Part shown: piece by piece, positions 32,947 through 41,318 of the stretch | How the letters are laid out: every line of letters begins with the position of its first letter | Position numbering within the stretch: the stretch's first letter is position 1 | Source: Ornithomonoglobus_A sp045612845 | GTDB lineage: Bacteria; Bacillota; Clostridia; UBA1381 | Reading direction: 5' to 3' | Assembly (NCBI GenBank): GCA_045612845.1 | Contig: JAZKZV010000025.1 | Coordinates: 124,001-188,000, forward strand | Length of the DNA stretch: 64,000 bases | Notes under the pieces: generated by a model | What the model was told of the DNA's origin: nothing | Seen by the model: only the letters and a program-made list of their open reading frames with translations | Database searches by the model: none | Translations under genes and position numbers: made by a program

Positions 32947-33971
32947 TTGACTTAAAAAATTTTGAATATGATGAGCTTATAGACTTTTTGCTATCCATAG
33001 GCGAAAAGAAATTTCGTGCCGAGCAGATATTCTCGTGGCTTTTAAAGGGTGTTACTTCGTATGACGAAATGACAAACATCAGTAACGAAACAAAGAAAAA
33101 GCTAAAAGAGGTAAGCTTTGTTTCAACTATGAAGATACAACAAAAGCTTGTATCAAAGATTGATGGCACAGTAAAATATCTGTTTGAGCTTGATGACGGC
33201 AACTGCATAGAAAGTGTTGTTATGCGCTATCACCACGGGATAACAATATGCATATCAAGCCAGGTCGGTTGCAGGATGGGTTGTAAATTCTGTGCATCAA
33301 CAATAGGCGGACTGTATAGAAACCTTAGTGCCGGAGAAATCTTAAACCAGATTATATTTGCGCAAAAGGACCTGGGAGAAAGAATAAGCAATGTTGTTAT
33401 AATGGGCATAGGCGAGCCTATGGATAATTACAGTAACGTAATTACATTTTTACATAATGTAAATAACGAAAAGGGCTTAAATATAGGGTATCGTCATATA
33501 ACACTTTCCACTTGCGGACTTGTCGGCGGAATTTTAAAATTAGCGGATGAGGGGTTGCCTGTAAACTTAGCAATATCACTTCATGCGCCAAATGACGAAA
33601 TACGAGATAAAATAATGCCAATAAATCACGCGCATAAAATAAATGAGCTTATTGATGCGTGTAAGCTTTACTTTAAAAAGACAAAAAGACGTATCAGCTT
33701 TGAATATTCACTTATACATGGTGTAAATGACAGCGAAAATGACGCATATGAGCTTGCAGAGCTTATTGCGCCATTAGGTGCACATATAAATCTTATTCCC
33801 GTAAACAAGGTAGAAGAAAGCGGTTTTGAAAAGGGAACTCAAAGTGATATAAATAAATTTTTAAAACTCTTAACCAAGCAGGGCATAAATGCTACAATAA
33901 GGCGTGAATTGGGCGCGGACATAAGCGCATCTTGCGGTCAGTTAAGAAAGAAAACATTAAGAAAGGGGTAA
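32925..33971 (+). CDS. rlmN: Dual-specificity rRNA/tRNA adenine-C2 methyltransferase RlmN
   Basis: Radical SAM enzyme that methylates A2503 of 23S rRNA and A37 of some tRNAs. The cluster motif is CRMGCKFCAS (C-x3-C-x2-C); the second active-site Cys that is transiently methylated lies in SASCGQLR near the C-terminus; GIGEPMDNYSNV and GVNDSENDA are further family blocks. 348 residues, normal. It starts inside the end of rsmB (22-base overlap). Confidence 0.96.
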   Translation: MQNEKELIDLKNFEYDELIDFLLSIGEKKFRAEQIFSWLLKGVTSYDEMTNISNETKKKLKEVSFVSTMKIQQKLVSKIDGTVKYLFELDDGNCIESVVMRYHHGITICISSQVGCRMGCKFCASTIGGLYRNLSAGEILNQIIFAQKDLGERISNVVIMGIGEPMDNYSNVITFLHNVNNEKGLNIGYRHITLSTCGLVGGILKLADEGLPVNLAISLHAPNDEIRDKIMPINHAHKINELIDACKLYFKKTKRRISFEYSLIHGVNDSENDAYELAELIAPLGAHINLIPVNKVEESGFEKGTQSDINKFLKLLTKQGINATIRRELGADISASCGQLRKKTLRKG

Positions 33972-33981
33972 AAAAGGCTAT

Positions 33982-34716
33982 ATGAATTATGCAACGGTTA
34001 CAGATATCGGCAGAGTCAGAAAGCTCAACGAGGACAGCTGTTACTATAATGACAGTCAGGTTTTCCCTTATGGAATAGTAGCAGACGGTATGGGCGGTCA
34101 TGCTGCGGGTGAGGTTGCAAGCAGTATGCTTGTGGATATTATGCAAAATCACCTTGCAAATAAGCTTGGACAAAAGCTTGACTATGTAGAAGCAAGCGAA
34201 GAAGTACGTCAGGCGGTTATTGCCGCGAACGGAATAATATACAATTATTCCAAGGAACATTACAAGGTTATGGGAATGGGTACTACAGTATCATTTGCCA
34301 TGATTTATAAAAAGAAACTTATTACTGCTCAGGTAGGAGATTCGAGAGTATATCTTATAAAGGGCAATAAAATTGAACAGATAACAAAAGACCATTCGTA
34401 CGTTCAGGAGCTTTTATCACGAGGAGAAATAACTCCCGAAGAAGCAAAAAATCACCCTAAAAAGAACTATATAACACGTGCTATAGGTGTTGAGGATTAT
34501 ATTAAGGTTGATATTTCAATAAACGATTATAAGGGTGGAATTGTCTTTATATGCAGCGACGGATTGACTAATCTTGTTGATGATAATGAAATTTTGGAAC
34601 ATATAAAAAATGGTAAGGACATACAAAAAATAGCCCAGGAGCTTGTGGATTTAGCTAACGAGCGCGGCGGAAAAGACAATATTTCGATAGTAGTATTTGG
34701 AGAGGAGTGTAAATGA
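33982..34716 (+). CDS. PP2C-type protein phosphatase (Stp/PrpC)
   Basis: Metal-dependent Ser/Thr phosphatase that reverses PrkC phosphorylation. PP2C motifs are visible: RKLNEDSCYY, FPYGIVADGMGGHAAGEVAS (metal-binding Asp-Gly), AQVGDSRVYLI, DHSYVQELLSRGEI, ITRAIG, CSDGLTNLVDD and GGKDNISIVVF. 244 residues. It lies directly before prkC, the usual antagonistic pair, and after rlmN. Confidence 0.95.
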   Translation: MNYATVTDIGRVRKLNEDSCYYNDSQVFPYGIVADGMGGHAAGEVASSMLVDIMQNHLANKLGQKLDYVEASEEVRQAVIAANGIIYNYSKEHYKVMGMGTTVSFAMIYKKKLITAQVGDSRVYLIKGNKIEQITKDHSYVQELLSRGEITPEEAKNHPKKNYITRAIGVEDYIKVDISINDYKGGIVFICSDGLTNLVDDNEILEHIKNGKDIQKIAQELVDLANERGGKDNISIVVFGEECK

Positions 34717-34717
34717 T

Positions 34718-36748
34718 ATGAATATAGATAATATAGTGGGAAGCACACTTAGTGATAGATATAATATTTTAGAAAAAATCGGCAGTGGCGGAATGGCAAG
34801 TGTTTTTAAGGCGAAGGATACACTTTTAAACAGACTTGTTGCAATAAAAATTCTTAACGAAGCACTCGAAAAAGAAGAAAACATTACTGCAAACTTCATA
34901 AAAGAGGCACAGGCAGCTGCTGCTCTTGTACACAACAATGTAGTATCAGTATATGATGTTGGTGAAGATGACGGTGTAAGCTATATGGTTATGGAGCTTG
35001 TCGACGGTATTACCTTAAAGGAATACATAAAGAAGACGGGTGTGTTAGAATGGCAGGAAGCATGTGATTTTATATTGCAGATGGCACAGGGTATAGGTGT
35101 GGCACATGCAAGCGGTATTGTTCACCGTGATGTAAAACCGCAAAACATTATAATGACAAAGGACAGAACACTCAAGGTAACAGACTTTGGTATAGCCAGA
35201 GCAGCAACAAGTGATACGACAATAGTAGGCAAAACTGCACTTGGCTCAGTGCATTATATTTCACCTGAGCAGGCAAGGGGCGGCCATACAGATGCAAGAA
35301 GTGATATATATTCGTTAGGTATTGTTCTTTACGAAATGCTTACGGGTAAAGTTCCGTTTACGGGCGAAACACCTGTTTCTGTTGCACTTATGCATCTTGA
35401 AAAAGAGCCTGTTAATGTAAGATGCTCAAATATGGACATACCTCCATCACTTGCATACGTAACAATGAAAGCAATCAAAAAAGACCCAAGCGACAGATAT
35501 GCAAGTGTACAGGAATTGATTGATGATGTACATGCAGTTCTTGCAGAAGAGCCGCTTCCGTCAATGGAGGGTGAGGATGTTGATTCTTTAATATATCCCG
35601 ACATTGATACTAAGGATATTGACGTAAGGGAAGATGATTTCGGTATTGACGAAGAAGAACCTAAAAAAGAGAAGAAACGTAAGCAAAAGATAAAAAAGAG
35701 CGCAAAGCAGAAAAAAGAGGACAGACTTGCAACAATTCTTGCGTTTGGAACAATATTGGCTATTTTTCTCCTTATCTGGTTCGGATATAACATTATAAAG
35801 GGAATAAAAGGTTCAAGTGTACCTGATTTGACTAATATGACTATAGAAGAGGCGCAAATAGAACTTGAGAAGTCAAATCTCAGAATGAGTGAGGAAATAG
35901 AATATACTATATCTGATGATGTCGAAGATGGCAGAGTTGTAATGCAGGATCCTGAGCCCGACACAGTTGTCAGCAAGGGTGAAAGAGTAAAGCTTATTGT
36001 ATCTATTGGTGCTTCGGGCGGTAATATTGCAGTTCCCGGTGTAGAGGGTAAAGAATTTAACGAGGCAATCACAAAAATTCTTGATGCGGGACTAAACTAT
36101 GTCGTTATAGAAGAAACATCAGAAACTGTTGAAGAGGGCAGAGTAATAAGACAGCTGCCAATGAAGGGTACAAAGCTCAATGCCGATGATATTGTAACAC
36201 TTCATATAAGTCAGGGTGTTGGCGAAAGAGTAACCGAGCCGCCTGCACTTACAACAAAAGTACCTGTACCTGATCTTGTTGGAATGGGACGTCAGGACGC
36301 AATAAATGCAATAGAGGCGGCAGGTCTTAGTGTTGGCTCCGTTACAAAGAGAGTATCCGACTCTCTTGAGGATTTGGTTATAGCACAAAGCCCCCAATAT
36401 CCGTCAACAGTAAATTCAGATTCAAGCATAAGTATTATTGTTTCGAGCGGACCTCAGCAAGAACAGGAGGAACCTACTCCTGAGCCTACACAGAACAATC
36501 AGGTTGTTCAAAATCCAGGCAATGATAATACACCCAAAAAGACAAAGACATTTACTGTAAAGATTCCCGAAAGCTCAGGAGACAGAGTAAGAATAGAAAT
36601 AACTGCAAACGGACAGGTTGTACACTCTGATGAGCATAGTAAATCGGAGGGATATGTTTCAGTAGAAATAGAGGGAACAGGTTCAGTAAGCGTTCAGGCT
36701 ATAATAGACGGTTCGCTTGCAGCACAGAGGACGTTGAATTTTGATTAA
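34718..36748 (+). CDS. prkC: Serine/threonine protein kinase PrkC with PASTA repeats
   Basis: Membrane Ser/Thr kinase sensing cell-wall fragments. Cytoplasmic kinase domain (about 15-275): GSGGMASVFKA, VAIKIL, HRDVKPQNI, DFGIARA, SVHYISPEQARGG. A basic, charged linker (KKEKKRKQKIKKSAK) precedes the single membrane helix (about 336-358). Outside are three PASTA repeats (about 366-430, 437-500, 515-580), then a Pro/Glu/Gln linker and a C-terminal beta-rich domain of about 75 residues (FTVKIPESSGDRVRIEI). ATG 34718 is 10 bases after AGAGGAG. Coupled upstream to the phosphatase, overlapped by rsgA. Confidence 0.95.
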   Translation: MNIDNIVGSTLSDRYNILEKIGSGGMASVFKAKDTLLNRLVAIKILNEALEKEENITANFIKEAQAAAALVHNNVVSVYDVGEDDGVSYMVMELVDGITLKEYIKKTGVLEWQEACDFILQMAQGIGVAHASGIVHRDVKPQNIIMTKDRTLKVTDFGIARAATSDTTIVGKTALGSVHYISPEQARGGHTDARSDIYSLGIVLYEMLTGKVPFTGETPVSVALMHLEKEPVNVRCSNMDIPPSLAYVTMKAIKKDPSDRYASVQELIDDVHAVLAEEPLPSMEGEDVDSLIYPDIDTKDIDVREDDFGIDEEEPKKEKKRKQKIKKSAKQKKEDRLATILAFGTILAIFLLIWFGYNIIKGIKGSSVPDLTNMTIEEAQIELEKSNLRMSEEIEYTISDDVEDGRVVMQDPEPDTVVSKGERVKLIVSIGASGGNIAVPGVEGKEFNEAITKILDAGLNYVVIEETSETVEEGRVIRQLPMKGTKLNADDIVTLHISQGVGERVTEPPALTTKVPVPDLVGMGRQDAINAIEAAGLSVGSVTKRVSDSLEDLVIAQSPQYPSTVNSDSSISIIVSSGPQQEQEEPTPEPTQNNQVVQNPGNDNTPKKTKTFTVKIPESSGDRVRIEITANGQVVHSDEHSKSEGYVSVEIEGTGSVSVQAIIDGSLAAQRTLNFD

Positions 36749-37601
36749 AGGAATTATTGTAAAAGGAATTGGCGGTTTTTATTACGTAAAAGCGGAGGAT
36801 GGAAACATCTACGAGTGTAAAGCAAGGGGTGTCTTTCGTAAGGAAAAAATTACGCCAACAATAGGCGACAGAGTCGAAATTGATGTTAAAAACAATAAAG
36901 GCTCAATCACAAAAATAGAAGAGCGCACCACATGCCTTGTAAGGCCGAGCGTTGCAAATATAGATAATATTGTTATTGTTGTTGCTGCAACCTCGCCTGA
37001 GCCTAACTTGTTTTTGATAGATAAAATGCTCATAAATGCACACATTAACAAAATAGAACCTGTCATATGCATAAATAAAACTGACCTTGCAAAGCGTGAT
37101 GATATTGTAAAAATATATACAGATGTCGGCTATAAGGTTTTAGAAACAAGCATTGAGGATAAGGACTCGCTTGAAATACTTATGCCATACTTAAAGGGTA
37201 AGGTAACTGCATTTGCGGGTCTTAGCGGAGTGGGTAAGTCTAGCCTGTTAAGTATAATAACTGATTTTTCACTCGAAACGGGAAGTGTAAGTGAAAAAAT
37301 CCAAAGAGGTAAACACACAACAAGACATATTGAACTTTTTGAAATAGGGGAAAACTCATATGTATTGGATACTCCCGGTTTTGGCTCGTTAGAGGTGGAG
37401 GATATAAAGGCAGAGGAGTTATCGGACTTTTTCCCCGAAATGCAAAATGTAAAATCACAGTGCAGATTCAGAGGTTGTTCACATATAAATGAGCCTGACT
37501 GCGCAGTTAAGGAGCTTTTAAATACAGGTGAGTTATCCAAGACCAGATACGAAACCTACACACAACTTTATACACAGTTAAAAAGCATTAAGCAATGGTA
37601 A
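36741..37601 (+). CDS. rsgA: Ribosome small-subunit-dependent GTPase A
   Basis: Circularly permuted GTPase in 30S maturation. N-terminal OB fold (about 1-65) with DRVEID, then G4 NKTD before G1 GLSGVGKSSLL and G3 DTPGFGS, the permuted order of the YjeQ/RsgA family; zinc-binding end CRFRGCSHINEPDCAVK. 286 residues. TTG start 36741 lies 9 bases after AGAGGA and within the end of prkC (8-base overlap). Confidence 0.96.
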   Translation: MIKGIIVKGIGGFYYVKAEDGNIYECKARGVFRKEKITPTIGDRVEIDVKNNKGSITKIEERTTCLVRPSVANIDNIVIVVAATSPEPNLFLIDKMLINAHINKIEPVICINKTDLAKRDDIVKIYTDVGYKVLETSIEDKDSLEILMPYLKGKVTAFAGLSGVGKSSLLSIITDFSLETGSVSEKIQRGKHTTRHIELFEIGENSYVLDTPGFGSLEVEDIKAEELSDFFPEMQNVKSQCRFRGCSHINEPDCAVKELLNTGELSKTRYETYTQLYTQLKSIKQW

Positions 37602-37619
37602 AGAAAGGAAAAAATAACT

Positions 37620-38249
37620 ATGATTTTAGCACCGTCAATACTATCGGCAGATTTTGGCATATTGGCAAAACAACTTAAAGAGTTGGAAGATGCAGGGGTA
37701 AAATGGCTTCATATTGATGTTATGGACGGACATTTTGTGCCTAATATAAGCTTTGCAATGCCTGTAATAGAATCTATCAGAAAGTATACAGATATGTTCT
37801 TTGATGTACATCTTATGATAGATAAGCCCGAAAGATATATAAAGGAGTTTGCACAATCGGGCGCAGATGGAATTACAATACATATTGAGGCTACCGACTG
37901 CGTAGAAAAATGTATTGATATGATTAAAGAATGTGGAAAAAAAGCCGCAATAGCAATCAATCCGGATACACCTGTTTCTAAAATAGAAAAATATATAAAT
38001 GATGTTGATATGATTCTTTGCATGAGTGTTTTCCCGGGTTATGGCGGACAAAAATACATAGACGAGGTCAGTGATAAAATAAAAGAGCTAAGAGGTATTG
38101 TCGGAGATGATTATAACATTCAGGTGGATGGCGGAGTGAATGCAAAAAATATTGACCATGTAATAGAAATGGGCGCTAATATTATAGTTGCCGGCTCTGC
38201 TGTTTTTAATGATAATATCACAAAATCAGTCAAGGAGCTTACAAGATAA
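37620..38249 (+). CDS. rpe: Ribulose-phosphate 3-epimerase
   Basis: Pentose-phosphate enzyme interconverting ribulose-5-phosphate and xylulose-5-phosphate. TIM-barrel motifs: APSILSADFG, HIDVMDGHFVPNISF (metal-binding His/Asp), DVHLMIDKPE, MSVFPGYGGQ and QVDGGVN. 209 residues, typical. AAAGGA precedes ATG. It follows rsgA by 18 bases, as in many Firmicutes. Confidence 0.96.
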   Translation: MILAPSILSADFGILAKQLKELEDAGVKWLHIDVMDGHFVPNISFAMPVIESIRKYTDMFFDVHLMIDKPERYIKEFAQSGADGITIHIEATDCVEKCIDMIKECGKKAAIAINPDTPVSKIEKYINDVDMILCMSVFPGYGGQKYIDEVSDKIKELRGIVGDDYNIQVDGGVNAKNIDHVIEMGANIIVAGSAVFNDNITKSVKELTR

Positions 38250-38251
38250 TA

Positions 38252-38860
38252 ATGAGAGCGGTAATTATAGGCAACGGAAGTATATCCAATATTGATTCTA
38301 TTCGCCTCAAAATTAAAAATGACGATTATATTATATGTGCTGACGGTGGTTATAATATAGCAAAGCGTATGGGTATTAAACCTGATATTCTTATAGGTGA
38401 TTTAGACAGTATCAGCGAACTTGATGAGGATATTAAAACTATACAATACCCGTCAAAGAAAGACGTTACAGATGGTGAGCTATGTCTTAACTATGCCATA
38501 GAAAAAGGCTTTGACGATATTTTACTCTTATGTATGACATCAACAAGACTTGACCATACAATAAATAATATTCTGATGCTTTCAAGGTGTAATAGTGCAG
38601 TAATAGCAGACGAAAAAAATGAGATTTACATTTTAAAAGATGTTTTAAAAATAGAAAACAGAAAAGGAAAAACACTTTCTATATTACCTATAAAGGGTGA
38701 TTTAGAGGGAATAATAACAGAGGGGCTTATGTATCCGCTCTGTGATGAAACTCTGTATTTTGGTGAATGCAGAGGAAACAGTAATGTAATTTTAGATGAT
38801 GCTTTAAAAATTACAGTAAAAAAAGGAATGGGTATAGTGGTGATAACTGATGGAGAATAA
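38252..38860 (+). CDS. thiN: Thiamine pyrophosphokinase
   Basis: Transfers pyrophosphate from ATP to thiamine giving thiamine diphosphate. The N-terminal catalytic half shows CADGGYNIAKRMGIKPDILIGDLDS and the following QYPSKKDVTDGE, typical of the family; the C-terminal half binds thiamine. 202 residues. It starts two bases after the rpe stop and its end overlaps the desulfurase start by 11 bases. Confidence 0.93.
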   Translation: MRAVIIGNGSISNIDSIRLKIKNDDYIICADGGYNIAKRMGIKPDILIGDLDSISELDEDIKTIQYPSKKDVTDGELCLNYAIEKGFDDILLLCMTSTRLDHTINNILMLSRCNSAVIADEKNEIYILKDVLKIENRKGKTLSILPIKGDLEGIITEGLMYPLCDETLYFGECRGNSNVILDDALKITVKKGMGIVVITDGE

Positions 38861-39989
38861 AATACTTTATCTTGACAATGCAGCAACAACAAAGCCATGC
38901 AAGAGTGCAATAGATGCTTTTATTAAAAGTGCGCAAATTTTTGGTAACCCTTCATCATTACATTCAATAGGTCTTGATGCAGAAAAAATGGTAGAAGAGA
39001 GCAGAAAAACCATAGCAAATATGCTTGGTGTAAAGGCTTTAGATGTATATTTTACCTCAGGCGGTACAGAGGCTAATAATATGGCGATTTTTGGTGTTGC
39101 TTACGGACTTTCTAAAATTGGTAAATCGCTTATAACTACTCAGATTGAACATCCATCAGTTCTTGAATGTTTTAAAAGGCTCGAAAAAGAAGGCTTTGAA
39201 GTTACATACCTAAAACCGGGTAAAGACGGAATAATAAGTCTTGATGAACTCGAAAAAGCCATAAATCCCAAAACAACACTTGTAAGTATAATGCATGTAA
39301 ATAACGAAACAGGTGTTATACAACCAGTAAATAAGGTAAAAGAAATACTTGCAAAAAAAGCACCACGTGCATTTTTTCATTGTGATTGTGTTCAGTCATT
39401 TGGCAAAATACCTGTTTGCCCTGTTGAGTGGGGTGCGGATATGGTTAGTATATCATCACATAAAATAGGCGGATTTAAAGGCTCAGGGGCACTCTATATT
39501 GCAAAGCCGCAGCTTATAAAAACACTTATTGTAGGTGGTGAACAACAAAAAGAAGTAAGACCGGGTACAGAAAATACGTCAGGTATTGCAGCATTTGGTA
39601 AGGCTTGCGAAAATTGCAATCCCAATAATAGCTTAAAAGAGTTTCGAAACAAATTGGCAAATAAAATTCAAGCTGCAATTTCTGATACAATAATAAATGG
39701 CTCAAGTGAGCAAAACAGCGGGAGTGTTTTAAATATGTCTTTTTTGGGTGTAAAGGCAGAAATTTTACTCCATGCACTCGAAAATCATAATATATACGTT
39801 TCAACCGGTTCTGCGTGCTCTTCGCATAAACCACAGCCAAGCCATGTTTTGCAGGCTATGGACTGCGATAAAAAGGCAATAGACAGTGCAATAAGAATGA
39901 GCTTTATAAGAGAGCTTGATGAAGAAGAAGTAGCAATACTGATAGATGCACTAAAAAAAGAAACGGATACAATACGAAGATACATGTAA
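38850..39989 (+). CDS. Cysteine desulfurase (NifS/NifZ-like) serving ThiI
   Basis: PLP enzyme releasing sulfur from cysteine as a persulfide. N-terminal YLDNAATTKP, FTSGGTEANN, HVNNETGVIQP, the PLP-lysine motif SISSHKIGGFKG and the mobile-loop catalytic Cys in STGSACSSHKPQ. At 379 residues it is the short group-I type. Located two genes from thiI, matching the Bacillus NifZ-ThiI pair in tRNA 4-thiouridine formation; this partner role is inferred from the neighbourhood. Confidence 0.93.
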   Translation: MENKILYLDNAATTKPCKSAIDAFIKSAQIFGNPSSLHSIGLDAEKMVEESRKTIANMLGVKALDVYFTSGGTEANNMAIFGVAYGLSKIGKSLITTQIEHPSVLECFKRLEKEGFEVTYLKPGKDGIISLDELEKAINPKTTLVSIMHVNNETGVIQPVNKVKEILAKKAPRAFFHCDCVQSFGKIPVCPVEWGADMVSISSHKIGGFKGSGALYIAKPQLIKTLIVGGEQQKEVRPGTENTSGIAAFGKACENCNPNNSLKEFRNKLANKIQAAISDTIINGSSEQNSGSVLNMSFLGVKAEILLHALENHNIYVSTGSACSSHKPQPSHVLQAMDCDKKAIDSAIRMSFIRELDEEEVAILIDALKKETDTIRRYM

Positions 39990-39992
39990 CAG

Positions 39993-40096
39993 AAGTCTGA
40001 ATTAAATTGCCCATCTTATTATTTTCAAAAGCTTGACGTATCAACATACGCCGTCGCTTTTTCAAACGGCAATCTGAACAACTTTCTTTCAGACTT
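39993..40096. repeat. Foldable intergenic element with 9-bp terminal inverted repeats (structured RNA or MITE-like)
   Basis: Between the desulfurase and thiI. The ends AAGTCTGAA (39993-40001) and TTCAGACTT (40088-40096) are perfect inverted repeats. Inside, ATTGCC (40006-40011) pairs with GGCAAT (40068-40073), and a central hairpin uses AAAAGC/GCTTTT, GAC/GTC and GTAT/ATAC around a CAAC loop (40027-40061). A second TCTGAA at 40073-40078 can compete for the right end. No T tract follows, so it is not a simple terminator. Class unknown. Confidence 0.55.
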
Positions 40097-40121
40097 ATAG
40101 TGAGAAAGGAATAACTACAAA

Positions 40122-41300
40122 ATGAAAGAAATCTTACTTGCAAAATACGGAGAAATCATACTAAAAGGAGGTAACAGACCTCGTTTTGAGAGTATTTTGA
40201 TAAACAACATAAACAATGCAATAAAGAATGTTGCAAAAGCAAAGGTAAGACTTGCTCAGGCAACAATATATATAGATGTCGAAGACGAAACAAAACTCGA
40301 TTTGGTGTTAGAAAGACTAACCAAGGTTTTTGGTATTGTTTCGGTAGTAAAGGCCGCAGTATGTGAAAAAACAATTGAGTCAATAAAGGAAGTTGCAAAG
40401 GAATATCTCAAAAATGATTTGGACAAGCCTTTGAAGTTTAAGGTAGAGTCAAAGCGTTCCGATAAAAGCTTTCCGCTAAATTCAGTAGAGCTTAGTCAGA
40501 ATATCGGAAGCTTCCTAAACGGAGAGTTCTCAAAAATCCGTTGTGATGTGCATGAACCTGATGTAACTGTAAAAGTAGAAATAAGAGACTTTGGTGCGTA
40601 TGTGTACTGTGCAGAAAATAAAAGAGCGGGTCAGGGCGGTATGCCTATAGGTACAGGCTCAAAGGCTACACTTTTGCTGTCAGGCGGTATAGACAGCCCC
40701 GTCGCGGGTCATATGATTGCAAAAAGAGGTGTAACAATAGACGCAATTAACTTTTTCTCATATCCGTATACATCGCAAAGAGCAAAAGAAAAGGTTATAG
40801 AGCTTGCATCAATAATAGCGCAATATACTTCAAAGATAAATCTGTATATTGTACCATTTACCGAAATTCAATTACAAATAAGAGATAACTGTCCCGAAGA
40901 GCATATGACACTCCTGATGCGCAGATTTATGATGAAGATAGCCGAAAAAATTGCAAGAAATAATAAGTCCCTTGCGCTTATTACAGGTGAAAGTGTTGGT
41001 CAGGTTGCAAGCCAGACACTCAGTGCGCTTGATGTTACAAATGCAGTTGTAGATATGCCAATATTACAACCGCTTATAGGCATGGACAAGATAGAGGTTA
41101 TAAACCGCGCACGGGAAATAGGTACTTACGATACTTCAATACTTCCTTATGAGGATTGTTGTACAGTATTTACGCCAAAGCATCCAACAGTTAATCCCAA
41201 GAGAGAAAAAATTGAACTTTCTGAGAAAAAGCTTGATATGGATAAGCTTATAGAAGAGGCGCTAAGCGGTGTTGAGGTTATAGAGGTATATCCTGAATAA
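40122..41300 (+). CDS. thiI: tRNA 4-thiouridine synthetase ThiI
   Basis: Adenylates U8 of tRNA and inserts sulfur donated by a cysteine desulfurase; may also serve thiazole synthesis. N-terminal ferredoxin-like plus THUMP domains (about 1-165), PP-loop LLLSGGIDSPVAGHMIAKRG near 185 and GESVGQVASQTL. 392 residues, without the C-terminal rhodanese domain of enterobacterial ThiI, as usual in Firmicutes. GAAAGGA precedes the ATG, directly downstream of the foldable element. Confidence 0.96.
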   Translation: MKEILLAKYGEIILKGGNRPRFESILINNINNAIKNVAKAKVRLAQATIYIDVEDETKLDLVLERLTKVFGIVSVVKAAVCEKTIESIKEVAKEYLKNDLDKPLKFKVESKRSDKSFPLNSVELSQNIGSFLNGEFSKIRCDVHEPDVTVKVEIRDFGAYVYCAENKRAGQGGMPIGTGSKATLLLSGGIDSPVAGHMIAKRGVTIDAINFFSYPYTSQRAKEKVIELASIIAQYTSKINLYIVPFTEIQLQIRDNCPEEHMTLLMRRFMMKIAEKIARNNKSLALITGESVGQVASQTLSALDVTNAVVDMPILQPLIGMDKIEVINRAREIGTYDTSILPYEDCCTVFTPKHPTVNPKREKIELSEKKLDMDKLIEEALSGVEVIEVYPE

Positions 41301-41318
41301 AACAGAAAGGGTTTATAT

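Noticed and set aside
35329..36072. Long open frame (247 codons) on the minus strand
   Set aside because: It is antisense to the PrkC coding region, has Ser/Ile-rich non-protein-like composition and no ribosome site; prkC on the plus strand has clear motifs.
39993..40096. Simple intrinsic terminator between the desulfurase and thiI
   Set aside because: No T run follows the stem and several nested stems are present, so it does not fit a terminator.
38200..40121. Thiamine pyrophosphate riboswitch near thiN or thiI
   Set aside because: No conserved CUGAGA...ACCUGA elements were seen; gene gaps before thiN are only two bases.
39904..40143. 79-codon minus-strand frame through the foldable element before thiI
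   Set aside because: It overlaps the ends of two real genes, and the element is better explained by paired structure than by coding.
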